Source: Gluconacetobacter tumulicola (GTDB taxonomy: Bacteria > Pseudomonadota > Alphaproteobacteria > Acetobacterales > Acetobacteraceae). Taken from it: a stretch of DNA of 64,000 bases. The position numbers and the translations under genes are program-made. The stretch spans positions 1 through 64,000 of the forward strand of contig NZ_JABEQL010000004.1 in the NCBI RefSeq assembly GCF_014174215.1, in the 5' to 3' direction. Positions 36,096-44,933 of the stretch are shown one piece after another; the first letter of the stretch is position 1, and every line of letters starts with the position of its first letter. The notes below the pieces were generated by a model. The model was not told the origin of the DNA. It did not search any database and saw only the letters and a program-made list of their open reading frames with translations.

Positions 36096-36677
36096 TCAAT
36101 ATCCAGTGCCTGCCGACGATGCCGGCAATGCCGATACTCTCGGCGCAGGCGCAATCCGCATGATCGTCGGGCCGATCGCGGTCACGACCTCGCGTGCGTC
36201 ATAGGCGTAGGGATCATTGGCCGGCTTGGTGCCCCGATACAGCACGATATCGGCGATCGCGTCATAGCTGTTGACCGGTTCCGTGTAATTCATGCCGGTG
36301 CCTCCCCACGGGCCAAAACCGGCCCCGCCGTGGCGCCATCCCCAGCCGCCGCCCCAGCCCCATGCGAGATTGTCGCCGTAGCCCTCATAGGCCGTGTTCT
36401 TGTCGACGGCCCTGTTCACGATCACGAAGTAATTATAGCCGTTCTCCAAGGTGACCTCGGCACAGCGATAGAGCATGTAGGTGTCCACGGTCTGTCGTGA
36501 CGTGACCGAGTTGCCCTGGAAGGATACGCGGAACCGGTTGGTTTCGATCTGCTGCGTCGTATATCCTTCGCCCTCCTCCGTCGCGGGTTGATATGGTGTT
36601 GGGTTCGTGCAGGCCGCGACCAGCCCCAACAAGGCGATCGCGGCGATCTGGCGGACCTGCATACGGGTCCTGGACAT
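36096..36677 (-). CDS. CC0125/CC1285-family lipoprotein
   Basis: A 193-residue lipoprotein. Its signal ends in the lipobox VAAC (LLGLVAAC, about residue 23). The conserved core is QQIETNRFRVSFQGNSVTSR followed by LYRCAEVTLENGYNYFVIV, the pattern that defines the CC0125/CC1285 family of alphaproteobacteria. A Gly/Trp-rich loop (WGWGGGWGWRHGG) is inserted in the middle. GGGGAGACAGGAT precedes the ATG. Function is unknown; the outer or inner membrane periplasmic face is expected. Confidence 0.85.
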   Translation of the reverse strand: MSRTRMQVRQIAAIALLGLVAACTNPTPYQPATEEGEGYTTQQIETNRFRVSFQGNSVTSRQTVDTYMLYRCAEVTLENGYNYFVIVNRAVDKNTAYEGYGDNLAWGWGGGWGWRHGGAGFGPWGGTGMNYTEPVNSYDAIADIVLYRGTKPANDPYAYDAREVVTAIGPTIMRIAPAPRVSALPASSAGTGY

Positions 36678-36734
36678 ATCCTGTCTCCCCGGTTTCGGGC
36701 TCCTAACCCGACAAGCGCGACACAGGTCTTGAAG

Positions 36735-36819
36735 CGGCTCAGGCTGAGCCGTTCCTGCTTCATCTTGTTATTTTGGAGCCTGATGGTCTCAGGTTGTTTT
36801 TTCCTGGGACCGTCAGGCT
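36735..36819 (+). other. Two hairpin-forming sequences in a gene-free gap
   Basis: The gap 36678-37096 holds no convincing gene. CGGCTCAG-g-CTGAGCCG (36735-36751) is a perfect palindrome. AGCCTGATGGTCTCAGG (36777-36793) pairs through all 17 positions with 36803-36819 if two G-U pairs are allowed, which favours RNA made from the plus strand. The loop is T-rich (TTGTTTTTT). No T-tract follows. Either a regulatory RNA or part of the leader region of the lipoprotein gene on the other strand is possible. Confidence 0.35.
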
Positions 36820-37096
36820 TCAATCACGTCTGTCCGTCCGTGCAGACGCCCCGATCGGCCGACCTCCATGCGCCTTCGTCCTTTTCGGACGTGAATGGCG
36901 CCATGGGGGCCGCAGCCAGCGGTCCATCGTAAATGTGTGCCACCATGCCGGGTTCAACGCATGATCGGGGAATTTTTTGAGCCTCCCGGGCATGGCGGCC
37001 CATGCCGGCGACCCTGGCGAAGGGGATTTTCGGCGTGTCGTCCCAAACCCGCGTCCCGGGTCGTGCTTCAGCGGAGGATGGAGGATGAAGCGGGTA

Positions 37097-38152
37097 TCAG
37101 ACTGCCGCCAGCGTCTCCAAAAGCGCATCGACGTCCGCGATGCGCGTGTAATAGCTGGTGACCAGCCGGATGACGGTGCCGTCCACGCCCGGCGGGGTGT
37201 GCCAGTCATGGAAGGTGAAGCCCGCCGCGCGCAGATGGGTAATGGCCCGGTGGGGCAATGCGACGAAGATTTCGTTGGCCTCGGTGGCGTAAAGCAGCCG
37301 TGCGCCGGGGTGGCGGAACAGCCCGCTGGCCAGCCGCTGTGCCATCGCATTGGCCTGTCGGGCGTTGTTCAGCCACAGATCGTCTTCCAGGCAGGCCAGG
37401 ATCTGCGCGCTGAGGAACCGCTGCTTGGACCAGACATGGCCCGCGCGCTTGCGGCGCCGGGCGAATTGCTCGGCCAGGGCGGGGTTGAAGAAGATCACCG
37501 CCTCGGCCGCCATGGCCCCGGTCTTGGTCATGCCCAGCGACAGTACGTCGATGCCGGCCTTCCAGGTCGCCTCGGCCGGGCTGCATCCGAGATGGGCGAT
37601 GGCATTGGCCAGCCGCGCGCCGTCCATATGTACCGCCATGCCGCGTGCGTGGGCCAACTGCGCCAGTTCGGCGATCCGCGCCGGGGGGTAGACGGTGCCC
37701 CATTCCGTCGCCTGAGTCAGGCTCAGTGCCGTCGGGAGGGGGTTCTGCACGTTGTCGGCGGGCAGGCGGTCCAGCATGTAGGACAGGGCGTCCGGTGCCA
37801 TGCGCCCGTCCTCGGACGGGATGGAGACCAGCCGGGCGCCGCCGGTGAAGAAGTCCGGTGCCCCACATTCGGACTGCACGATATGTGCGCTGTCGTCGCA
37901 GAGGATCGCGCCATAGGGTGGCGCGATGGCGGCCAATGCCAGCGCGTTCGCCGCGGTGCCGGTGGCGACGGGAAAGACCTTGACGGGGCGTTCGAAAATG
38001 TCCGCCACCACGGTATCCAGGCGTGCCGTCCAGGCATCGCCGCCATAGGCGGGGGCTGCGTCCGCATTGGCGGCGACCAGGGCGGACATCACGGCGGGAC
38101 AGGCCGGAACGACATTGTCGCTGCTGAAGTTCTTGCGTATCTGCTCTACCAC
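37097..38152 (-). CDS. Low-specificity L-threonine aldolase
   Basis: A 351-residue PLP enzyme that splits L-threonine or allo-threonine to glycine and acetaldehyde. The PLP Lys lies in [25 protein letters not shown] supplies the Asp/Arg, and [14 protein letters not shown] binds the phosphate. A GTG at 38152 follows CAGGGGGA and gives the family's usual start ([18 protein letters not shown]). The annotated open frame is longer, but its extra residues overlap folD. It is divergent from folD with 44 bases between. Glycine production feeds one-carbon metabolism, consistent with the neighbours. Confidence 0.88.
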   Translation of the reverse strand: MVEQIRKNFSSDNVVPACPAVMSALVAANADAAPAYGGDAWTARLDTVVADIFERPVKVFPVATGTAANALALAAIAPPYGAILCDDSAHIVQSECGAPDFFTGGARLVSIPSEDGRMAPDALSYMLDRLPADNVQNPLPTALSLTQATEWGTVYPPARIAELAQLAHARGMAVHMDGARLANAIAHLGCSPAEATWKAGIDVLSLGMTKTGAMAAEAVIFFNPALAEQFARRRKRAGHVWSKQRFLSAQILACLEDDLWLNNARQANAMAQRLASGLFRHPGARLLYATEANEIFVALPHRAITHLRAAGFTFHDWHTPPGVDGTVIRLVTSYYTRIADVDALLETLAAV

Positions 38153-38196
38153 GCTATCCCCCTGCTCTTTTCCGTTCCCGTTGTCCGGAGTGCCGC

Positions 38197-39114
38197 ATGA
38201 CCGAACCAGCTTCCGCCGAAACCGCGTCCGTTCGCAACCCGTCCGCGCGCCTGATCGACGGCAAGGCGTTCGCGGCGAACCTGACGCAGACGATCGCACA
38301 GGAGGTTCGCGCGTTCCATGACCGCCATCAGGTCACGCCCGGCCTGGCGGTGGTACTGGTGGGCAACGATCCGGCCAGCGAGGTCTATGTGCGCAACAAG
38401 GCGCTGCAGACCCATCGCGCGGGCATGCGCTCGTTCATGCACATGCTGCCCGAAACCACGTCGCAGGCCGAGCTTCTGGCGCTGATCGGGCGACTGAATC
38501 ACGATCCGGAAATTCACGGCATCCTGGTGCAGCTACCGCTGCCCGCCGGGCTGGACCCGGTGGCGATCACCAATGCCATCCATCCCGACAAGGATGTGGA
38601 CGGGCTGGGCGAGGTCAATGCCGGGCGGCTGGCGCTGGGCCAGCCGGGCATCGTGCCCTGTACGCCGCTGGGCTGCCTGATGCTGCTGAAGTCGGAACTG
38701 GGCGACCTGCGCGGCCTGCATGCCGTGATCATCGGCGCGTCCAATCTGGTCGGCCGGCCGATGGCGCGCCTGCTGCTGGCCGAGGGCTGCACCGTGACGG
38801 TGGCGCATATCGACACGCGCGATACCGCCGCCCTGGCCCGGCAGGGCGATATCCTGGTGGTGGCGACCGGCTGCCACGGATTGGTGCGCGGCGACTGGAT
38901 CAAGCCCGGCGCGGCCGTGATCGACGTGGGCATTACCCGGATCTCGCTGCCCAACGGCAAGACGCGCCTGGTCGGCGACGTGGCGTTCGACGAGGCGGTG
39001 ACCCGCGCGGGGCGGATCACCCCGGTGCCCGGCGGTGTCGGGCCGATGACCATTGCCTGCCTGCTGAACAATACCCTGGCGGCCGCCCGGCGCATTGTCG
39101 GCGGCGCGGCCTGA
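38197..39114 (+). CDS. folD: Bifunctional methylenetetrahydrofolate dehydrogenase/cyclohydrolase
   Basis: A 305-residue enzyme interconverting 5,10-methylene-, methenyl- and 10-formyl-tetrahydrofolate with NADP. The catalytic Tyr/Lys are in [31 protein letters not shown] and the Rossmann motif [14 protein letters not shown] are present, and it ends with [16 protein letters not shown]. The length is normal, with an N-terminal extension of about 16 residues. It is followed by a short MTHFR gene 13 bases later. Confidence 0.95.
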   Translation: MTEPASAETASVRNPSARLIDGKAFAANLTQTIAQEVRAFHDRHQVTPGLAVVLVGNDPASEVYVRNKALQTHRAGMRSFMHMLPETTSQAELLALIGRLNHDPEIHGILVQLPLPAGLDPVAITNAIHPDKDVDGLGEVNAGRLALGQPGIVPCTPLGCLMLLKSELGDLRGLHAVIIGASNLVGRPMARLLLAEGCTVTVAHIDTRDTAALARQGDILVVATGCHGLVRGDWIKPGAAVIDVGITRISLPNGKTRLVGDVAFDEAVTRAGRITPVPGGVGPMTIACLLNNTLAAARRIVGGAA

Positions 39115-39127
39115 GGGCGGCGGGGCG

Positions 39128-39874
39128 ATGACGGCGCGCCTGTCGGTCGAGCTGATCCCGCGCGACGCCGAGGCGTTGCTGCGCGATGCGGGGCAGGTCC
39201 GCGCGCATTTCCCGCTGGCCGATACGCTGAACGTGCCCAGCCTGATGCGCTTTCCCATGCAGGGTTGGGACGCGGTGCCGCTGCTGCAGCCGATCGTGCC
39301 GCGTGTCGTGCCGCATATCCGGGCCATCGATATCGACCCCGATGGCCCGCTGCCGGGCGCGGATGCGCCGGGGCTGACGGAAATCCTGGTGGTGCGGGGC
39401 GATCCGCCGGCGGATCTCAGCCGCCGGACCTTTCCCAATTCGTCGGAAAGCGTGATCCGCCGCTATCGGCGCGAGGCCCCGCATCTGACGGTCTATGCGG
39501 CCTTCGATCCCTGGCGCCATGCCCCCTGGCGCGAGATGGAGGCGGTGGCACGCAAGAAGGAGGCCGGGGCCGCCGGCTTCTTCACCCAGCCGGTGTTCGA
39601 CATGCGGATGCTCGACCTCTGCATGGGCTGGCTGGCGGGCGAAACCGTGTTCTGGGGGATTTCGCCGGTCATCGGCCCGAAATCCCGCTCATACTGGGAG
39701 ACGACGAATCACGTCGTCTTCCCCCATGGGTTCGACCTGACGCTGGAGGCCAATATCGCCTTCGCGGTTCGGGCGATCCGTGCCGTCCGGGCGGCCGGCG
39801 GGTATGTCTATCTGATGCCGCTGCGGGTGAATCTGGCCGCCTATCTGGGGCCGATCCAGCAGGCGCTCGGCTGA
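39128..39874 (+). CDS. Short methylenetetrahydrofolate reductase-family protein (MetF-like)
   Basis: A 248-residue protein of the MTHFR fold, shorter than E. coli MetF (about 296). SVELIPRD corresponds to the SFEFFPP catalytic segment; the conserved phrases LTEILVVRGDPP, YAAFDPWR and KKEAGAAGFFTQPVFD are also MTHFR-like. It probably reduces methylene-tetrahydrofolate to methyl-tetrahydrofolate or acts on a related folate. GCGGGG precedes the ATG at 39128. Its link to folD (13-base gap) supports a one-carbon role. Missing segments may mean altered flavin or NADH use. Confidence 0.75.
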   Translation: MTARLSVELIPRDAEALLRDAGQVRAHFPLADTLNVPSLMRFPMQGWDAVPLLQPIVPRVVPHIRAIDIDPDGPLPGADAPGLTEILVVRGDPPADLSRRTFPNSSESVIRRYRREAPHLTVYAAFDPWRHAPWREMEAVARKKEAGAAGFFTQPVFDMRMLDLCMGWLAGETVFWGISPVIGPKSRSYWETTNHVVFPHGFDLTLEANIAFAVRAIRAVRAAGGYVYLMPLRVNLAAYLGPIQQALG

Positions 39875-39880
39875 TACGGA

Positions 39881-39950
39881 GCGGAGGTGGGACGGCTTAC
39901 CTCCGCCCCGCAATTCCGTTAGCCTCGGGGAAAGAGTCCGTTTCCCCGAG
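39881..39950 (+). promoter_or_regulatory. Two hairpins upstream of the M1 peptidase, the second masking its ribosome binding site
   Basis: GCGGAGGT (39881-39888) pairs with ACCTCCGC (39899-39906). CTCGGGGAAA (39924-39933) pairs perfectly with TTTCCCCGAG (39941-39950). The second arm reaches into the Shine-Dalgarno GAGAGG (39948-39953) before the ATG at 39956. The first could be a weak terminator of the folD-MTHFR unit; the second could reduce or regulate translation of the peptidase. Confidence 0.5.
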
Positions 39951-39955
39951 AGGTT

Positions 39956-42097
39956 ATGATCGTGCCGTACCATCGTCCATGTCCACGCCTGTCCACCGGG
40001 CCAGGGTTTCAGCCGGGCATTGCCGGCTCCATGACCGCGATCGGGCTGGTTCTGGGCGCTGCCCTGCTGATCGTGGGCGGAACGGCGCCCGCGCGCGCCG
40101 CCGAAGAGGGTACGGCCGCCCCGGCGCCCGTCGCCGCGTCCGCCATGCCGTCGCCCGATCCGGCCCGCATCTTCGCCCCCCTTGCCTATCCGATGCCGGC
40201 GGGCAGTACCCGTTCGGCCGGTGGCGTGCCCGGCGGCGCGTACTGGCAGAACGGCGCCGATTACGAGATCAAGGCGGCGATCGACCCCACCAACCGCCTG
40301 CTTTCGGGCAGCGAGATCATCACCTACGCCAATAACAGCCCCGACGCGCTGGACGTGCTGTGGGTGCAGCTCGACCAGAACATCTATCGTGACGGTTCGC
40401 GCGGCAATTTCGTCAATCCGCAGCGCCATGCCGAGCACACGGATGGCGACGTGATCGAAAGCGTGTCGATCGAGCAGGACGGCAAGAGCATCCCGGTCAC
40501 GCCCGTCATTTCCGACGCGCGGATGCAGGTGCCCCTGCCCACGGCGCTGGAGGGCAAGGGCGGCAAGATCCGGCTGAAGATCGTCTGGCATTACACGATC
40601 CCGGGCACGTGGGGCGGGCGCACTGCCGTCAGTACCACCCGCAACGGCGATGTCTACGAAGTCGCGCAATGGTACCCCCGCATGGCCGTCTATGACGATG
40701 TCCGCGGCTGGGATACCGCGCCCTATCTGGGGCAGGAATTCTTCCTGGACTATGGCGACATTGATTACAGCATCACGGTGCCGTGGAACTTCACCGTCGT
40801 CGGGTCGGGCGCGCTGCTCAACCAGGCCGAGGTCCTGACCCAGACCGAGCGCGATCGGCTGGCCCAGGCGGCCAAGAGCGACGAACGGGTGATGATCCGG
40901 ACCGAGGCCGACATCCGCGATCCCAAGAGCCATCCAGCCCAGAGCGGCACCAAGACCTGGCACTTCCGCATGAACGATACGCGCGACGTGGCGTTCGCGG
41001 CCTCGCCGGCCTTCCTGTGGGATGCGGCGCGGCTGGACCTGCCGCCGGTGGTGGTCGAGCCGGGCCGTGCGCCGGTGCCGCGCCTGGCGATGTCGGCCTA
41101 TCCGGCCGAGGCGGCCGGGCCGCATCAGTGGGACCGGTCCACCGCCTATGTGAAATACGCGATCGAGTATTTCTCGCGTCGCTGGTACCCCTACCCGTGG
41201 CCGAACGCGATCAATCTGGGCGGGTATGGCGCGGCGATGGAATATCCCGGCATCGTCTTCGACGGCATGCACGACAAGGACCCGGAACTGTTCTGGGTCA
41301 CGGCGCATGAGCTGGGCCATGGCTGGTTCCCGATGATCGTGGGTTCCAACGAACGCCGGCATGCCTTCATGGACGAAGGGTTCAACACCTTCATCGACAC
41401 CTATGCGTCGGACGATTTCAATTCCGGCGAGTTCGCGCCCAAGCGCGATGCCGAATTCGCTCCCGCCACCGGCAAGCCGGCCGAGGATATTCTTTCGGTG
41501 CTGCGCGACCCGGCTGCGCCCCGCCTGATGACGCCCTCGGACCTGATCCCCGAGAGCTATCGGCATCCGGTGACCTATTTCAAGGCGGCCTATGGGCTGA
41601 AGCTGTTGCGCGAGCAGATCCTGGGCCCGGAGCGGTTCGACCGCGCCTTCCGCCGCTACATCGCGGTGTGGGCCTATCGCCACCCCACGCCTTCGGATTT
41701 CTTCCGCCTGATGGACAGCGAGACGGGCGAGGACCTGTCCTGGTTCTGGCGGGGCTGGTACTTCAACAACTGGGGGCCGGACTATGCGGTGAAATCCGCC
41801 ACGCCCACGGGTGACGGCGCGGCCCACGGCCTGCTGGTGACGGTCGACAACAAGGGCTGGCTGCCGCTGCCGGTGACGTTGCAGGTCAGCTACACCGACG
41901 GCACCAACGCGCGCCTGACCATTCCGACCGAGGCCTGGTACCTGCGCAACGAGATCGAACTGACGATCCCGGGCGTTCGCACCCCGCAGGCGGTGACCCT
42001 GGACCCGGGGCATGACATCCCGGACCTGAACCGTGCCGACAATACGCTGACCCTGGCGGCCCCGCCCGCCCAGCCGGCGACGCCCCCCGCGCATTAG
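39956..42097 (+). CDS. M1-family zinc metallopeptidase (aminopeptidase-like), exported
   Basis: A 713-residue protein. The signal peptide is at about residues 25-48 (IGLVLGAALLIVGGTAPARAA). Zinc is bound by HELGH with the third ligand Glu 18 residues after the second His (HELGHGW...FMDEGFNTF). The substrate-N-terminus motif is the variant GAAMEYPG (GxMEN in canonical enzymes), which suggests altered amino-terminus recognition. It is active in the periplasm or as a secreted peptidase; specificity is not known. Confidence 0.88.
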   Translation: MIVPYHRPCPRLSTGPGFQPGIAGSMTAIGLVLGAALLIVGGTAPARAAEEGTAAPAPVAASAMPSPDPARIFAPLAYPMPAGSTRSAGGVPGGAYWQNGADYEIKAAIDPTNRLLSGSEIITYANNSPDALDVLWVQLDQNIYRDGSRGNFVNPQRHAEHTDGDVIESVSIEQDGKSIPVTPVISDARMQVPLPTALEGKGGKIRLKIVWHYTIPGTWGGRTAVSTTRNGDVYEVAQWYPRMAVYDDVRGWDTAPYLGQEFFLDYGDIDYSITVPWNFTVVGSGALLNQAEVLTQTERDRLAQAAKSDERVMIRTEADIRDPKSHPAQSGTKTWHFRMNDTRDVAFAASPAFLWDAARLDLPPVVVEPGRAPVPRLAMSAYPAEAAGPHQWDRSTAYVKYAIEYFSRRWYPYPWPNAINLGGYGAAMEYPGIVFDGMHDKDPELFWVTAHELGHGWFPMIVGSNERRHAFMDEGFNTFIDTYASDDFNSGEFAPKRDAEFAPATGKPAEDILSVLRDPAAPRLMTPSDLIPESYRHPVTYFKAAYGLKLLREQILGPERFDRAFRRYIAVWAYRHPTPSDFFRLMDSETGEDLSWFWRGWYFNNWGPDYAVKSATPTGDGAAHGLLVTVDNKGWLPLPVTLQVSYTDGTNARLTIPTEAWYLRNEIELTIPGVRTPQAVTLDPGHDIPDLNRADNTLTLAAPPAQPATPPAH

Positions 42098-42118
42098 CGC
42101 GGGGGAATGCCGGTCGCG

Positions 42119-42715
42119 CTATAACCAGCCGCGCGCCTTGATCAGGGCCAGCGCGGCCAGGGTGACCATGCAGGTGATCTCGCCCGCGCGGATCATCCGT
42201 TCCATCTCGGCCAGCGGCATCGTGTGGCTGGTCATGTCCGCCTCGGTCGCCTCCAGCCGGGGCAGGCCCTGCGTCAGGCCGGTGGCCAGATAGACATGGC
42301 CGCGCTGGGTCGAATAGCCGGCGCCCTGGTACAGGGTGCCGGCATGGCGCAGCCGTTCGGCGCGCAGGCCGGTTTCCTCTTCCAGTTCGCCCCGTGCCAC
42401 CGTTTCGGGGTCGGCGTCGGGCCGATGTTCCCACATGCCCATCGGCAGTTCCCACAGCCTCGCCCGCACCGGGTAGCGATACTGGCGTACCAGCGTCACG
42501 GTGGGACCGTCCGGTCCCTGGCCCAGCGGCAGGATGACGACGAATTCCCCGCGCTCGACCACGCCGTAGAGCCCTTCACCGCCGTCCGGCCGGCGGATGA
42601 TGTCCTCGCGCACGCGGGTCCATGGGTTCTCGTAGGCGATCCGCGAGGACAGCGTGACGAAGCCGCCCGAATCGTCCGGGCCGTCGGCGGCAGGGGCTGA
42701 GATGTCGGCGGTCAT
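42119..42715 (-). CDS. NUDIX hydrolase, ADP-ribose-pyrophosphatase-like
   Basis: A 198-residue protein. The NUDIX helix is in ELPMGMWEHRPDADPETVAR, then GELEEETGL; the Glu triad (ELEEE) that binds Mg2+ is complete, but the usual Arg of REUxEExGU is Gly here. VTLVRQYRYPVRARLWELP before it is typical of ADP-ribose or sugar-nucleotide pyrophosphatases. AAAGGAA lies 8 bases before the ATG at 42715. It is divergent from an MFS gene, with a perfect palindrome in the promoter gap. Confidence 0.85.
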   Translation of the reverse strand: MTADISAPAADGPDDSGGFVTLSSRIAYENPWTRVREDIIRRPDGGEGLYGVVERGEFVVILPLGQGPDGPTVTLVRQYRYPVRARLWELPMGMWEHRPDADPETVARGELEEETGLRAERLRHAGTLYQGAGYSTQRGHVYLATGLTQGLPRLEATEADMTSHTMPLAEMERMIRAGEITCMVTLAALALIKARGWL

Positions 42716-42794
42716 GCGTGCTGGTTCCTTTCGCTGGTGGCTGATCATGGCGCGCTGTCCTCAATGCTTGGCTAATGGCGCCGTGCGTCGTTAT

Positions 42795-42808
42795 GTTATC
42801 CGGATAAC
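42795..42808. promoter_or_regulatory. Perfect 14-bp palindrome in the NUDIX/MFS divergent region
   Basis: GTTATCC-GGATAAC is a perfect palindrome with no spacer. It lies 18 bases upstream of the MFS ATG at 42826, abutting its Shine-Dalgarno-like CGGAG, and 80 bases upstream of the NUDIX ATG at 42715. The position fits a repressor site for the transporter. Confidence 0.45.
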
Positions 42809-42825
42809 GGAGTGTGCGCCTCGTC

Positions 42826-44037
42826 ATGACTGTCTTACGGAGCGGGCCGGCCAACCCGACGCTGCGAATTCTCGCCGTCGTTCTGTTCAACCTGATCTGC
42901 TACGTCGATATCGGCCTGCCGCTGGCGGTCATTCCGCTCTTCGTGCATGGCACGCTCGGCTATAACACCGTCGTCGCGGGTCTGGCCGTGTCGCTGCAAT
43001 ATCTGGCCACCTTCGCCTCCCGGGCGCAGGCGGGCCGGTTCGTGGACGAGCGGGGCGCGAAGCCGGCCGTGATGATCGGGCTTGCGATCTGCGTGCTCGC
43101 GGGGCTGGCGCTGATGCTGGCCGGGCTGTTCGCGCAGCGGGCGGTCCTCGCCATGCTGCTGCTGGTCGCCAGCCGGATTCTGATGGGGGTCGGCGAAAGC
43201 TGGACCGCGACCGGGGCCATCTTGTGGAATATCGGGCGGGTCGGCGCGGAGCGGACCGCCCAGGTGATTTCCTGGAACGGTATCACCTCCTATGGCGGCA
43301 TCGCTTTCGGCGCGCCGGTGGGCGCGGTTCTGGCGCAGGCTCATGGGGCGCTGGGCGGGCTGGCGGGGGTTGGGATACTCTCGGCGCTGTTGCCCGCGCT
43401 GGGGCTGGCGCTGGCCACGCGCTACGCCCCCGTGCCGCCGATCGCCAAGGGCGGCGAGGTGATGCCGTTCTCCCAGGTTTTCTGGCGCGTTCTGCCCTAC
43501 GGCATCGTACTGGCCTGCGGGTCGGTCGGGTTTGGGGCCATTTCGGCCTGCCTGTCGCTGTATTTCGCCGACCGGCATTGGGACGGCGCGGCGCTGGGGC
43601 TGATGGTGTTCGGCCTGGTCTTCGTTCTGGTGCGGCTGCTCTTCTCGCGCCAGATCGGCCTGCGTGGCGGGATGAAGGTGGCGGTGGTCTCGCTGCTGGT
43701 CGAGGTCGGGGGGTTGCTGCTGCTCTGGCGGAGTTCGGACGTGCCGTCGGCCGATCTGGGCGCGGCGCTGACGGGGGCGGGGTTTTCGCTGGTCTTTCCT
43801 GCGCTTGGGGTGGAGGCGGTGACACGCGCCGGGCCGCAGAACCGGGGCGCGGCGCTGGGCGCCTTCAGCGTCTTTCTCGATATCGGCATCGGCCTCTCCG
43901 GCCCGATGCTGGGGCTGGTGATCCACAGTCTGGGCTATGGTCCGATGTTTCTGGTCTCTGCCCTGTTTACCGGGGCCGGGGTCGGTGCCACCCTGCTGCT
44001 GCGGGAGCAGGCCCGCCCGGACGCGGCCCGACGGTAG
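42826..44037 (+). CDS. MFS transporter
   Basis: A 403-residue, twelve-segment carrier resembling the YfcJ/YhhS (arabinose-efflux-like) group. The loop RAQAGRFVDERGAKPAV after TM2-TM3 is the motif-A region. LLVASRILMGVGESW and the ASRxxxGxGE phrase are typical for this group. The substrate is unknown. The ATG at 42826 is preferred over a GTG at 42814, though the Shine-Dalgarno CGGAG is 14 bases away for the ATG. It is followed 65 bases later by a LOG-family gene on the same strand. Confidence 0.82.
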   Translation: MTVLRSGPANPTLRILAVVLFNLICYVDIGLPLAVIPLFVHGTLGYNTVVAGLAVSLQYLATFASRAQAGRFVDERGAKPAVMIGLAICVLAGLALMLAGLFAQRAVLAMLLLVASRILMGVGESWTATGAILWNIGRVGAERTAQVISWNGITSYGGIAFGAPVGAVLAQAHGALGGLAGVGILSALLPALGLALATRYAPVPPIAKGGEVMPFSQVFWRVLPYGIVLACGSVGFGAISACLSLYFADRHWDGAALGLMVFGLVFVLVRLLFSRQIGLRGGMKVAVVSLLVEVGGLLLLWRSSDVPSADLGAALTGAGFSLVFPALGVEAVTRAGPQNRGAALGAFSVFLDIGIGLSGPMLGLVIHSLGYGPMFLVSALFTGAGVGATLLLREQARPDAARR

Positions 44038-44102
44038 CCGCCTCGGCGGGGTCGGGCGGGGCCGATCGCGCGCATGACCCACCTTCTGGAGGATAACGAT
44101 CC

Positions 44103-44684
44103 ATGTCCGCTGCTGCCGTCGCTGTATTCTGCGGGTCGCGTTTCGGGGCCCGGCCCGTGTTTCAGGAGGCCGCGCGCGAAATGGGGCACCGGCTCGGTCA
44201 GGCCGGTATGCGGCTGGTCTATGGCGGTGGTGATGTCGGGCTGATGGGCACGGTGGCGGATGCGACGCTGGAGGCCGGCGGTGCGGTGTCCGGGGTGATT
44301 CCCACCTTTCTCGAGGCGCGTGAGGTGATGCATCAGGGCGTGACCGACCTGACGGTGACCGACTCGATGCACAGTCGCAAGCAGTTGATGTTCGCCCGCG
44401 CCGATGCCTTCGTCGTGCTGCCCGGAGGGCTGGGCACGTTCGACGAGACGATCGAGATCATGACCTGGCGGCAGTTGAAGCTGCATGACAAGCCGATCTT
44501 CATCGTCAATGTGGCGGGGTGGGCCGACCCGATGCTGGGCATGCTGCGGGCGGCGGTGGAAAACGGCTTTGCCGAGGCCAGCGCGCTGGATCTGTTCGAG
44601 GTCGTGCCCGACGTGGCCACCACGATGGAACGGCTGGGGGCAGCGATCCGCAGCCCGGTCGTCGATGATGCCAGCCGGTTGTAA
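44103..44684 (+). CDS. LOG-family phosphoribohydrolase (TIGR00730; cytokinin-activating-like)
   Basis: A 193-residue Rossmann-fold protein. VVLPGGLGTFDE carries the PGGxGTxxE motif, and SMHSRKQLMFARAD supplies the Arg/Lys that hold the nucleotide. These enzymes release free base from nucleoside 5'-monophosphates, and plant-associated bacteria use them to make active cytokinins. A general nucleotide-salvage role is equally likely. GGAGG lies upstream of the ATG at 44103. It ends with a small hairpin GGGCTG/CAGCCC without T-tract. Confidence 0.85.
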   Translation: MSAAAVAVFCGSRFGARPVFQEAAREMGHRLGQAGMRLVYGGGDVGLMGTVADATLEAGGAVSGVIPTFLEAREVMHQGVTDLTVTDSMHSRKQLMFARADAFVVLPGGLGTFDETIEIMTWRQLKLHDKPIFIVNVAGWADPMLGMLRAAVENGFAEASALDLFEVVPDVATTMERLGAAIRSPVVDDASRL

Positions 44685-44761
44685 GGGCTGGCCGGCAGCC
44701 CGGATATGACGGCGGCATGACAAAAAACGGCCGCCCGGGCGATTAGTTCGCGCGGGGGCCC

Positions 44762-44790
44762 TTGCGGAGAGGCGGGAGGGCATGTATAGC
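44762..44790 (+). promoter_or_regulatory. Promoter of the tRNA-Pro gene
   Basis: TTGCGG (44762-44767), a spacer of exactly 17 bases, and TATAGC (44785-44790) make a reasonable sigma-70 promoter. Transcription would begin about 7 bases before the tRNA. Confidence 0.55.
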
Positions 44791-44803
44791 CCCCACACGA
44801 GTT

Positions 44804-44880
44804 CGGAGTGTAGCTCAGCCTGGTAGAGCACTGTGTTCGGGACGCAGGGGCCGGAGGTTCGAATCCTCTCACTCCGACCA
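44804..44880 (+). tRNA. tRNA-Pro (anticodon CGG), CCA encoded
   Basis: The cloverleaf folds fully: acceptor CGGAGTG/CACTCCG with ACCA at the end, D-arm GCTC...GAGC, anticodon stem CTGTG/CGCAG with loop TTCGGGA (anticodon CGG at the centre), and T-arm GGAGG-TTCGAAT-CCTCT. It decodes CCG proline codons, which are frequent in this GC-rich DNA. No integrase gene or duplicate of the 3' end was noticed, so there is no sign of use as an attachment site here. Confidence 0.96.
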
Positions 44881-44896
44881 GACTTCCAAGATGTCA

Positions 44897-44933
44897 GCGG
44901 GCGAATACCACCGCGAAGCGGTGATGTGCCCGC
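44897..44933 (+). terminator. Composite hairpin downstream of the tRNA (possible processing or terminator signal)
   Basis: CACCGC-gaa-GCGGTG (44909-44923) is enclosed by GCGGGC (44897-44902) and GCCCGC (44928-44933). It begins 16 bases after the tRNA. There is no T-tract immediately after; a short TATTTT lies about 10 bases further on. The rest of the gap to 45128 shows nothing else. Confidence 0.4.
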
